This document shows, piece by piece, positions 1 to 5,174 of a stretch of 5,376 nucleotides of DNA. Made by a program: the position numbers and the translations under genes. Source of the stretch: Weeksellaceae bacterium (GTDB taxonomy: Bacteria; Bacteroidota; Bacteroidia; Flavobacteriales; Weeksellaceae). The DNA is taken from assembly GCA_022701475.1 (NCBI GenBank), contig JAKOOI010000549.1, positions 1 through 5,376 on the forward strand. The letters are read 5' to 3'. A model generated the notes under the pieces. That model ran no database searches, had not been told where the DNA came from, and saw only the letters and a list, made by a program, of their open reading frames with translations. The stretch's first letter is position 1; every line of letters starts with the position of its first letter.

Positions 1-133
1 CCAGCTCCGGCTCTACATTCCTTGCAGAAAAATTTTCTTTGGTAAGGTGATGGAGGTTTTTAAAAAATCTCTTTTTATAAAAACCCGGACTGATATACTG
101 CAGTTTTTCAGCAATTCTTTGATACAGGGACAT
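1..133 (-). CDS. N-terminal fragment of a protein, possibly an FkbM-type methyltransferase (partial)
   Basis: An open frame runs leftward from an ATG at 133-131 to the window edge, giving 44 codons with no stop. The protein begins MSLYQRIAEKLQYISPG and continues with a basic aromatic stretch (FYKKRFFKNL) to NVEPEL at the edge. The start is supported by a Bacteroidota-type -7 box 22 bases upstream and by the lack of any competing long frame. From memory, flavobacterial FkbM-family SAM-dependent methyltransferases begin with a similar short helical segment before the SAM-binding fold. The diagnostic glycine-rich SAM motif would lie outside the window, so the family name is a tentative inference. 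That this is a real gene start is much more certain than its identity. Confidence 0.6.
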   Translation of the reverse strand, partial: MSLYQRIAEKLQYISPGFYKKRFFKNLHHLTKENFSARNVEPEL

Positions 134-154
134 GGACAGGCATTTGGGAAAAGG

Positions 155-187
155 CAAATATACGTAAAAATGTTAAATTCCTGTTAA
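155..187 (-). promoter_or_regulatory. Promoter of the leftmost gene with a TTAACA direct repeat
   Basis: Read on the minus strand, TATATTTG at 162-155 matches the Bacteroidota -7 consensus TAnnTTTG exactly and lies 21 bases before the ATG at 133. No clear TTG sits at the usual -33 distance. In its place are two identical hexamers, TTAACA at 187-182 and 176-171, separated by 5 bases (11-base period). They could be an activator site that replaces a weak -33 element, or simply AT-rich promoter sequence. The -7 box is directly visible; the role of the hexamers is inferred. Confidence 0.6.
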
Positions 188-270
188 AATAGTACCGAAT
201 TAATGTGTTGATAATCAGATATATTGTTTTTGCTTGTAAATTGACGTGTGGTATGATAACCCTGTTATTT

Positions 271-294
271 ATAAAAATGGCTTTAATCAGCCAT
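271..294 (-). terminator. Rho-independent terminator of the DUF2461 gene
   Basis: On the minus strand, ATGGCT (294-289) and AGCCAT (282-277) form a perfect 6-bp stem around a 6-base loop, followed at once by TTTTAT. It lies 67 bases beyond the DUF2461 stop codon, in the correct orientation to end that transcript before the next promoter on the same strand. The stem is short and its T-tract is only moderate, so it may be a weak terminator. Confidence 0.6.
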
Positions 295-361
295 CAGGTA
301 TACTGCTTTAGCTATGACCGGAACCAAAATATCAGGTTTACAGGTGAAGACGGCCTCGGTG

Positions 362-1030
362 CTAAACGGACAGCGGTGCATTCAGGAAATCGTTCAGCGG
401 TTTCATCAGGCTGAAAACGGATGTCAGGGTTTTAACTGCATTTCTGTCGGTAAGCTGTTTGTCCTGCAGAGGGTAAACGGCAATGAAACTTTTCAGTTTC
501 AGGTAGTCGGCCATCGGGTCTTCTTTTTCAAAACCCTGCGGGACGTTTTTCAGCTTGTCATCCTGATCAAGCTGAGGAAAATATTTCTTAAAATCTTTCT
601 GATGAATAACGGACAGGAATTCTTCTCCGTACAGCGAGATTTCTTTCCGCAATTCTTTCAGGACAGCCGGCTCCGGCATGTAGATTCCGCCGGCAATAAA
701 GGATTTTCCCGGTTCCAGGTGGAGGTAATAACCTCCCTTCCGGCTTCCTTTTCCCATTCCCAGTGAAGCTCCGAAATTGGTCTTGTAAGGGGTCTTGTCC
801 TTGGAAAACCGGGTGTCGCGGTAAATACGGAAGAGTGACTTTTTAGCATCGATTTTCGCCAGGTCACCGTCGAATCCGGCCATCTCCTTAATCAGGTCTT
901 CAAGAAAGACTGTCATATGGTGCTGAGCGGTGGTATACAGATGTTTATTTTCAGTAAACCATTCACGGTTATTGTTTTCACTCAGCAGACGGAGGAAATT
1001 AAAAATATCAGGGGAAACAGATGCCGGCAT
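362..1030 (-). CDS. DUF2461 domain-containing protein
   Basis: A complete 222-residue protein, the usual length for the DUF2461 (TIGR02453) family, which spans it from end to end. Family hallmarks are visible in order: FLRLLSENNNREWFTENK near residues 12-29, the basic block RIYRDTRFSKDKTPYKTNFG around 68-87, and GGYYLHLEPGKSFIAGGIYMP around 99-119. The family is widespread in Bacteroidota, fungi and other groups. I know of no established biochemical activity, so none is claimed. There is no signal peptide or membrane segment, so it is probably cytoplasmic. The ATG at 1030 is chosen because it starts directly before the conserved N-terminal block and 16 bases after a -7 promoter element. It is transcribed alone, divergent from the helicase gene, with its own terminator. 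It looks intact. Confidence 0.93.
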   Translation of the reverse strand: MPASVSPDIFNFLRLLSENNNREWFTENKHLYTTAQHHMTVFLEDLIKEMAGFDGDLAKIDAKKSLFRIYRDTRFSKDKTPYKTNFGASLGMGKGSRKGGYYLHLEPGKSFIAGGIYMPEPAVLKELRKEISLYGEEFLSVIHQKDFKKYFPQLDQDDKLKNVPQGFEKEDPMADYLKLKSFIAVYPLQDKQLTDRNAVKTLTSVFSLMKPLNDFLNAPLSV

Positions 1031-1046
1031 ATACGAATGTTTACCT

Positions 1047-1074
1047 CAAATATAGGTAAAATCCGTGGTGCAAA
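1047..1074 (-). promoter_or_regulatory. Promoter of the DUF2461 gene
   Basis: On the minus strand, TATATTTG at 1054-1047 is a perfect TAnnTTTG -7 box, and TTTG at 1074-1071 is a candidate -33 element. The 16-base gap is slightly shorter than usual for this promoter class. Transcription would start roughly ten bases before the ATG at 1030, giving a very short leader with no Shine-Dalgarno sequence close to the start, as is common in this phylum. Confidence 0.6.
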
Positions 1075-1110
1075 GAACGGGAAGCGAAAAATTAATATTA
1101 AAATAAAAAC

Positions 1111-1147
1111 AAAAAAAAAGCCCTTTTAATGCGGAAATTATAAAAGG
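1111..1147 (-). terminator. Orphan terminator-like hairpin in the divergent intergenic region
   Basis: On the minus strand, CCTTTTA (1147-1141) can pair with TAAAAGG (1128-1122) around a 12-base loop. This is followed by GC and then nine T residues (1119-1111), with further T-rich sequence beyond. The form is that of a Rho-independent terminator, but no minus-strand gene is visible between it and the helicase promoter. It may be a remnant of a lost gene, a block on antisense transcription, or chance in an AT-rich spacer. The stem is mostly A-T pairs and therefore weak. Confidence 0.3.
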
Positions 1148-1216
1148 ATAAGGGGATTCAAATACTAAATTATCATATATGTAACAGGAGTTCAGGCATA
1201 ATTCAAATATTAATTG

Positions 1217-1224
1217 TATCTTTG
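1217..1224 (+). promoter_or_regulatory. -7 promoter element of the DEAD-box helicase gene
   Basis: TATCTTTG is an exact match to TAnnTTTG and is followed by CA, a common context. It ends 20 bases before the helicase ATG, which implies a leader of about 14 bases. There is no good TTTG at the -33 distance; TTCAGG near 1191-1196 is the nearest candidate. No long 5' untranslated region of the kind found on enterobacterial cold-shock helicase genes would be present if this is the only promoter. Confidence 0.65.
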
Positions 1225-1244
1225 CAGAAATTTTATAATATTTA

Positions 1245-2939
1245 ATGAATTTATTTACGGAAACCAATTTAAGTCCTGATATTCTTAAGGCAATTGGCGA
1301 ACTGGGTTACGAAAGCCCGACAGAAATCCAAAAACAGACGATCCCTTTCATTCTTTCAGATATTCGCGACTTGATCGCACTTGCGCAGACGGGGACAGGC
1401 AAAACAGCAGCATTTTCGCTTCCGATTTTGGATATGATTGACGATACGAGTCGCAAAATCCAGCTATTGGTGCTTTGTCCGACACGGGAACTATGTCTTC
1501 AGATTACAAAAGACATCAAAAACTACTCCAAATACATGAAAGACATCAAGACGACAGCCGTCTATGGTGGAAGCAGTATTATGGACCAGATGAGATCACT
1601 CAAGGACAAACCGCAGATTATCGTGGGGACTCCGGGAAGGGTGATTGACCTGATCAACAGAAAAGCCCTTGACTTTTCTGCCATCCACTGGCTGGTTCTC
1701 GACGAGGCCGATGAGATGCTTTCCATGGGGTTCAAAGACGAACTGGAAACCATCCTGAGCGAAACTCCTGAAACCAAGCAGACTTTCCTTTTCTCTGCCA
1801 CCATGAGCAAAGAAGTGGAAAGGATTTCCAAAAATTATTTAACGAAGCCGCACAGGATTTCGGTAGGTTCCATCAATGAGGTTAAAAAGAACATCAAACA
1901 CGAATATTATGTTGCCGGGTACCGTCAGAAAAAAGAAGCTTTAAAGCGTCTGATCGACTCCAACCCCAACCAGTATTCCATCATATTCTGCAGAACAAGA
2001 ATGGAGACCCAGGAGGTTGCCGACTTCCTGATGCAGAACGGCTATGCGGCAGATGCCCTTCACGGTGATCTTTCCCAGGCTCAGAGGGATACGGTGATGA
2101 AGAAATTCAGACTGAAAAATATTGACATCCTTGTGGCTACCGATGTGGCAGCAAGAGGACTTGATGTGAATTCACTGACCCATGTGATCCATTATTCTTT
2201 ACCGGATGATCCTGAAGTATTCGTTCACCGGAGCGGAAGAACCGGAAGAGCCGGGAAAGACGGGATTTCCATTTCCCTGATTAAGCCTGAAGAGAGCAGA
2301 AAGCTGAAGCAGATCAAATCGGTGACTAAAATCGAGATCAATGAAGCTACCGTTCCTACCGGTGAAGAGATCATCAAAGCTCAGGTAGCCGGGGTTTTCG
2401 AAAGCCTTTTTGAGATCCATGAGGATTTCTTTGAATTCGATGATTCCCTGATTCCTGATTTATCAGCATTCACCAAGGAAGAGCTTGCCCACAAGCTGCT
2501 TCAGTTCCAGCTGAAAGACCTGGCGCTGTATTATAAAGACCGTCATGACATGACGGAGCAGAAGTTCAGCAGCAGGGATGACGACAGAGGTTCCAGAAGA
2601 GACCGTGACAGAGGAAGAGACCGCGACAGAAGCGAACGCAGCGACCGTGGCGAAAGAAGGGAACGCGGAGGAAAACCGAGAAAGAAAAATGAAGATATGG
2701 TAAGATTCTTCTTTAACCTCGGGAAAAAGGACCAGCTGAAAAAGCTTGATGTTCTGGACATCATCAACAAAGCCACGTCCAACGGGAAAAGCAAGAAAAG
2801 AGCGGAAATCGGCGATATCGAAATTTTAGAGAAATTTTCCTTCTTCGAGATTGAAAAATCGTTCAAAGGAGACCTTTTGAGCAATATCACCTCAATGAAA
2901 TTCAGAGGGAAAGAGATGAGGGCTGAAGAAGCTAACTAA
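1245..2939 (+). CDS. DEAD-box ATP-dependent RNA helicase with DbpA-type RNA-binding domain
   Basis: A 564-residue DeaD/CsdA-like RNA helicase, which uses ATP to unwind or remodel RNA in ribosome assembly, mRNA turnover or cold adaptation. All superfamily 2 motifs are intact: Q motif region 4-37 (Q29), Walker A AQTGTGKT 47-54, PTREL 79-83, GG 108-109, TPGR 129-132, DEAD 153-156, SAT 184-186, IIFCRT 246-251, ATDVAARGLD 298-307 and HRSGRTGR 328-335. After the two RecA-like domains come a linker region, an Arg/Asp-rich low-complexity tract (about 444-479) and a compact C-terminal domain (about 486-558, beginning MVRFFFNLGKKD) that matches the DbpA RNA-binding fold (PF03880). In DbpA this fold recognises a 23S rRNA hairpin, so an rRNA or ribosome target is plausible here but not shown. 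The ATG at 1245 directly precedes the Q-motif region and follows a consensus promoter. It is monocistronic, with its own terminator 20 bases after the stop. Confidence 0.96.
   Translation: MNLFTETNLSPDILKAIGELGYESPTEIQKQTIPFILSDIRDLIALAQTGTGKTAAFSLPILDMIDDTSRKIQLLVLCPTRELCLQITKDIKNYSKYMKDIKTTAVYGGSSIMDQMRSLKDKPQIIVGTPGRVIDLINRKALDFSAIHWLVLDEADEMLSMGFKDELETILSETPETKQTFLFSATMSKEVERISKNYLTKPHRISVGSINEVKKNIKHEYYVAGYRQKKEALKRLIDSNPNQYSIIFCRTRMETQEVADFLMQNGYAADALHGDLSQAQRDTVMKKFRLKNIDILVATDVAARGLDVNSLTHVIHYSLPDDPEVFVHRSGRTGRAGKDGISISLIKPEESRKLKQIKSVTKIEINEATVPTGEEIIKAQVAGVFESLFEIHEDFFEFDDSLIPDLSAFTKEELAHKLLQFQLKDLALYYKDRHDMTEQKFSSRDDDRGSRRDRDRGRDRDRSERSDRGERRERGGKPRKKNEDMVRFFFNLGKKDQLKKLDVLDIINKATSNGKSKKRAEIGDIEILEKFSFFEIEKSFKGDLLSNITSMKFRGKEMRAEEAN
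2598..2633 (+). repeat. Tandem 18-base repeat coding for RDRDRG/S in the helicase linker
   Basis: Two adjacent in-frame 18-base units differ at only a few positions and encode RDRDRG and RDRDRS. They form the core of a longer Arg/Asp/Glu/Gly-rich stretch (about 2574-2681). Such charged, disordered tracts are common between helicase core and RNA-binding domain in Bacteroidota DEAD-box proteins. They probably bind RNA non-specifically or promote condensation. Repeat number may vary between strains. Confidence 0.7.
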
Positions 2940-2959
2940 TCTTATAACCAATACAATAG

Positions 2960-2983
2960 ACCGGCTTTTGAGCCGGTTTTTTT
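2960..2983 (+). terminator. Rho-independent terminator of the helicase gene
   Basis: A perfect 7-bp GC-rich stem, ACCGGCT (2960-2966) with AGCCGGT (2971-2977), closes a TTTG loop and runs into seven consecutive T residues. It begins 20 bases after the helicase stop codon. The opposite strand lacks a T-tract, so it acts in one direction. It separates the helicase from the phosphate operon. Confidence 0.92.
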
Positions 2984-3010
2984 ATGTCCGTGAATAGGGT
3001 ATCTTCAATG

Positions 3011-3065
3011 TTAACAAAACTTAATGTTATATGTTTCCGGGTAAGGGGCTTTTTTAGGAAATTTG
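3011..3065 (+). promoter_or_regulatory. Putative promoter and Pho-box-like repeat of the phosphate operon
   Basis: GAAATTTG at 3058-3065 resembles the TAnnTTTG -7 element with one mismatch in the conserved positions and lies 24 bases before the DUF47 ATG. A TTTCC at 3034-3038 is a poor -33 candidate. Further upstream, TTAACA (3011-3016) and TTAATG (3021-3026) form an imperfect direct repeat with a 10-base period. TTAACA-like repeats with about 11-base spacing are the known PhoP-binding pattern in Bacillus subtilis. Whether PhoB of this phylum uses a similar site is not known to me. The weak core promoter would fit an activated promoter. Confidence 0.4.
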
Positions 3066-3089
3066 CACACGAATTATAAATACTTAAAA

Positions 3090-3728
3090 ATGGGAATTGG
3101 TAATATTTTCCACGCTTTTCAACCCAAAGATAAAATCTTCTTTGTTCTTTTTGAAAAAGTAACTGAAAACCTGGTGGCAATGTCTGAAGAATTCAATCAT
3201 GGAATCAAAGACTTCGATCTTAATGATGACTCCATGCTGAAGAAGATGAGCGACTATGAGCATAAAAATGATGAACTGACCCATGAGATCTTTGTTGAGC
3301 TGGGGAAAAACTTCATCACGCCTTTCGACAGGGAAGATATCCATACACTGGCTACAGGACTGGATGATATTGCCGATTATATCTACGCGTCCACAAAATA
3401 TATCTTCCTGTACAAATCACCGGAAATGAAGGCCTACTCAGACTTCTCCCTCCTGATCCACAAAGCCTGCCTGGAAATCCAGAATGCTATGAAGAACCTG
3501 AAGGGTTTCAAAAACATGGAGCAGGTAAAAGAAGCGTGCATCAAAGTAAACTCCATTGAAAATATTGCAGACGACCTGCTTTCCAACTCCATGGTGGAAC
3601 TTTTCGAAACCAATGATGCCATCAACATTATCAAAGTTTCATCCGTACTTAATTATCTTGAGGTAGTAACCGACAAAGCGGAAGATGTTGCCAATACGAT
3701 TGAGAACATCATGATCAAATACGCTTAA
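3090..3728 (+). CDS. DUF47 family PhoU-like protein, phosphate permease partner
   Basis: A 212-residue, largely helical cytoplasmic protein of the DUF47 family (PF01865, PhoU-like), the usual length. Members are encoded next to PiT phosphate permeases and are thought to regulate or assist them. The opening MGIGNIFHAFQPKDKIFF is typical of the family. Four acidic ExxxD/DxxxD pairs are visible at E57-D61, D92-D96, E157-D161 and D195-D199, the pattern that binds metal clusters in PhoU proteins. PFDREDI (78-84) and TDKAEDVAN (194-202) are the best conserved blocks. I choose the ATG at 3090; an in-frame TTG at 3063 would overlap the putative -7 element and add nine residues unlike the family. The permease gene begins only 20 bases after the stop, so the two are probably co-transcribed. 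The exact mode of action is not established. Confidence 0.92.
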   Translation: MGIGNIFHAFQPKDKIFFVLFEKVTENLVAMSEEFNHGIKDFDLNDDSMLKKMSDYEHKNDELTHEIFVELGKNFITPFDREDIHTLATGLDDIADYIYASTKYIFLYKSPEMKAYSDFSLLIHKACLEIQNAMKNLKGFKNMEQVKEACIKVNSIENIADDLLSNSMVELFETNDAINIIKVSSVLNYLEVVTDKAEDVANTIENIMIKYA

Positions 3729-3748
3729 TTCATAATTATAATTAAACA

Positions 3749-4891
3749 ATGGAATTTCCTATTTTACTTATAGTTATAATCGGGCTCGCATTGATTTTCG
3801 ATTACATCAACGGGTTTCATGACGCAGCCAACTCAATTGCAACTATTGTATCCACAAAAGTACTTACTCCGTTCCAGGCCGTTCTTTGGGCTGCCCTCTG
3901 GAACTTTGCCGCGTTTTTCTTAGCTGCTTATGTTATCGGCGAGTTCAAAATTGGTAACACGATTGCCAAAACCGTGAATGAGAACTTTATCAATCTGGAA
4001 GTTATATTTTCAGGTTTGGTTGCAGCTATTGCCTGGAACCTTTTAACATGGTGGTTTGGGATCCCTTCATCCTCTTCTCACACCCTGATCGGAGGATTTC
4101 TGGGAGCGGCCCTTATGCATGCCTTTATGATGGACTATCATGATGTATTGGCTGCACAGCCTCATCTGGGGATTTGGGATACTTTAAAAGAAGCTTTCAT
4201 TCAGGTTACCCACCAAAGTGTGGTGAAATTCGATAAAGTGATTCCTATCTTCCTTTTTATTTTCCTGGCCCCGTTTATCGGTATGCTGATTTCGATTATT
4301 ATTACGCTTATCATAGTGCATCTTTATAAAAGGTCCAACCCTCATAAGGCAGATCAGTCTTTCAAAAGATTGCAGCTGGCTTCTTCAGCGCTTTTCAGTT
4401 TAACCCACGGTTTAAATGATGCCCAGAAAGTAATGGGAATCATAGGAGCGGCAATTATCTTCTACCATGTCGATATGATTCATGATCCTTTGTATATGAA
4501 TATTGCATCAGGAGAGCGTTTCAATTATTTCGCCCAGCACTATTTATGGGTTCCGCTGGTATCCTTTTTGGCAATCGCTTTAGGTACCATGAGCGGAGGG
4601 TGGAAAATCATCAAGACCATGGGGACCAAAATTACCAAGGTAACACCTCTGGAAGGAGTAAGTGCGGAAACTGCGGGTGCTATCACATTATTCATCACAG
4701 AACACCTTTCCATCCCTGTATCCACTACCCACACCATTACCGGTTCCATTATCGGGGTAGGCTTAACGAAAAGGGTTTCTGCTGTAAGATGGGGAATTAC
4801 CGTGAGCCTTCTGTGGGCATGGGTACTAACCATCCCGATCTCAGCGATCGTTGCAGGAATTACATACCTTGTCGTAACGTATTTAACGTAA
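3749..4891 (+). CDS. pit: PiT family inorganic phosphate transporter
   Basis: A 380-residue integral membrane permease of the PiT (SLC20-like) family, which imports inorganic phosphate, usually as a metal-phosphate complex in bacteria, driven by a proton or sodium gradient. The inverted-repeat architecture is clear. The N-terminal half carries GFHDAANS (22-29) and GIPSSSSHT (104-112), and the C-terminal half carries the counterparts GLNDAQK (221-227) and IPVSTTHT (322-329). These hold the paired Asp residues (D25, D224) and Ser/Thr-rich hairpins of the substrate site. About ten hydrophobic segments are visible, with a basic loop near 193-207 between the halves. It is shorter than E. coli PitA (about 499 residues) but normal for the compact bacterial form. 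The ATG at 3749 gives the standard start, with the first membrane helix at once. It is the second gene of an operon with the DUF47 partner and ends at a strong terminator. Confidence 0.95.
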   Translation: MEFPILLIVIIGLALIFDYINGFHDAANSIATIVSTKVLTPFQAVLWAALWNFAAFFLAAYVIGEFKIGNTIAKTVNENFINLEVIFSGLVAAIAWNLLTWWFGIPSSSSHTLIGGFLGAALMHAFMMDYHDVLAAQPHLGIWDTLKEAFIQVTHQSVVKFDKVIPIFLFIFLAPFIGMLISIIITLIIVHLYKRSNPHKADQSFKRLQLASSALFSLTHGLNDAQKVMGIIGAAIIFYHVDMIHDPLYMNIASGERFNYFAQHYLWVPLVSFLAIALGTMSGGWKIIKTMGTKITKVTPLEGVSAETAGAITLFITEHLSIPVSTTHTITGSIIGVGLTKRVSAVRWGITVSLLWAWVLTIPISAIVAGITYLVVTYLT

Positions 4892-4912
4892 AATACAAAT
4901 TTTAAATATCAT

Positions 4913-4946
4913 AAAAGCCTTGTCTTCCGGGACAGGGCTTTTTTTT
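4913..4946 (+). terminator. Strong, probably bidirectional terminator after the phosphate operon
   Basis: A 12-bp stem with one G-T wobble pairs 4913-4924 (AAAAGCCTTGTC) with 4931-4942 (GACAGGGCTTTT) around a six-base loop. Eight T residues follow from 4939. It starts 21 bases after the pit stop codon. Four A residues on the left give a short T-tract on the minus strand too, so it could also stop transcripts coming leftward from the regulator gene at the right edge. Confidence 0.92.
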
Positions 4947-4981
4947 GGGAAAATGGGAGTCAATTCATGAAAAGCGGGTAG

Positions 4982-5064
4982 TTTATTAACGCGTATGAGC
5001 TAGCGAAGATATACGCATAGGTTTCCGGTTTACGCGCATAAATTAATGGAATGGCAGCGCTGCC
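4982..5064. other. Non-coding stretch with CpG-rich inverted repeats
   Basis: This stretch between the pit terminator and the regulator gene has no credible reading frame. It contains CGCGTA (4990-4995) that can pair with TACGCG (5031-5036), extended outward by TTTAT (4982-4986) with ATAAA (5038-5042). It also contains a competing pair, GCGTAT (4991-4996) with ATACGC (5011-5016), and a perfect 12-base palindrome, GGCAGCGCTGCC, at 5053-5064. These lie downstream of the regulator on its strand and could belong to its 3' untranslated region, a small RNA or a dispersed repeat. No function is assigned. Confidence 0.4.
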
Positions 5065-5108
5065 GATAACCAAACCGTTCAGTCAAACGAAAGATCTAAG
5101 AACAAGTT

Positions 5109-5174
5109 TTAATTCTTAAGTAGTTTTTCAATCAGCCTGTTCTGCATTTCAATCAGCCGGGCAATCTGCTCCTG
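5109..5174 (-). pseudogene. Out-of-frame remnant of the regulator's C-terminal heptad tail
   Basis: One base out of frame with the regulator, the minus strand encodes 21 residues from QEQIA to LLKN before a TAA at 5111-5109. The tail contains a seven-residue repeat, RLIEMQN followed by RLIEKLL, which looks like a short amphipathic or coiled-coil helix. Flavobacterial XRE regulators often end this way, as far as I recall. The regulator frame instead ends in PGADCPAD at 5149, which looks like random out-of-frame sequence. Removing one base near 5175-5180 would join the two, for example at the run of three G residues at 5178-5180. The segment is therefore probably the true C-terminus, separated by a frameshift or a sequencing error. 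Confidence 0.6.

Noticed and set aside
111..143. Upstream ATG on the minus strand starting MPVHVPV
   Set aside because: It is out of frame with the leftmost gene and stops after 11 codons. A leader peptide is possible, but nothing supports one.
205..414. 69-codon open frame on the plus strand, partly in the intergenic region
   Set aside because: It runs through the minus-strand terminator and the end of DUF2461, has no -7 box or ribosome site, and its protein resembles nothing I know.
314..766. 150-codon open frame on the plus strand
   Set aside because: It is mostly antisense to the well-supported DUF2461 gene, its translation shows no family-like pattern, and no promoter precedes it.
2543..2890. 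115-codon minus-strand open frame rich in Ser, Leu and Arg
   Set aside because: It is a shadow of the helicase Arg-rich linker; its low-complexity composition follows from the repeat on the other strand.
3063..3089. TTG start adding nine residues to the DUF47 protein
   Set aside because: The TTG is part of the likely -7 element, and the extension is not like the family, which begins at MGIGNIF.
3090..4891. Possibility that the phosphate genes form part of a defence or signalling island
   Set aside because: The DUF47-PiT pair is a common conserved operon with intact family motifs, and nothing next to it suggests a mobile or defence context.
4546..4905. 119-codon plus-strand open frame and a 97-codon minus-strand frame inside pit
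   Set aside because: Both overlap the conserved C-terminal half of the permease in other frames, and their translations look random (rich in His, Arg and Pro or Val).
5096..5120. Possible hairpin of CTAAGAA with TTCTTAAG just after the regulator's ancestral stop
   Set aside because: The stem is AT-only apart from its ends, needs a bulge, and has no T-tract in either direction, so it does not qualify as a terminator.
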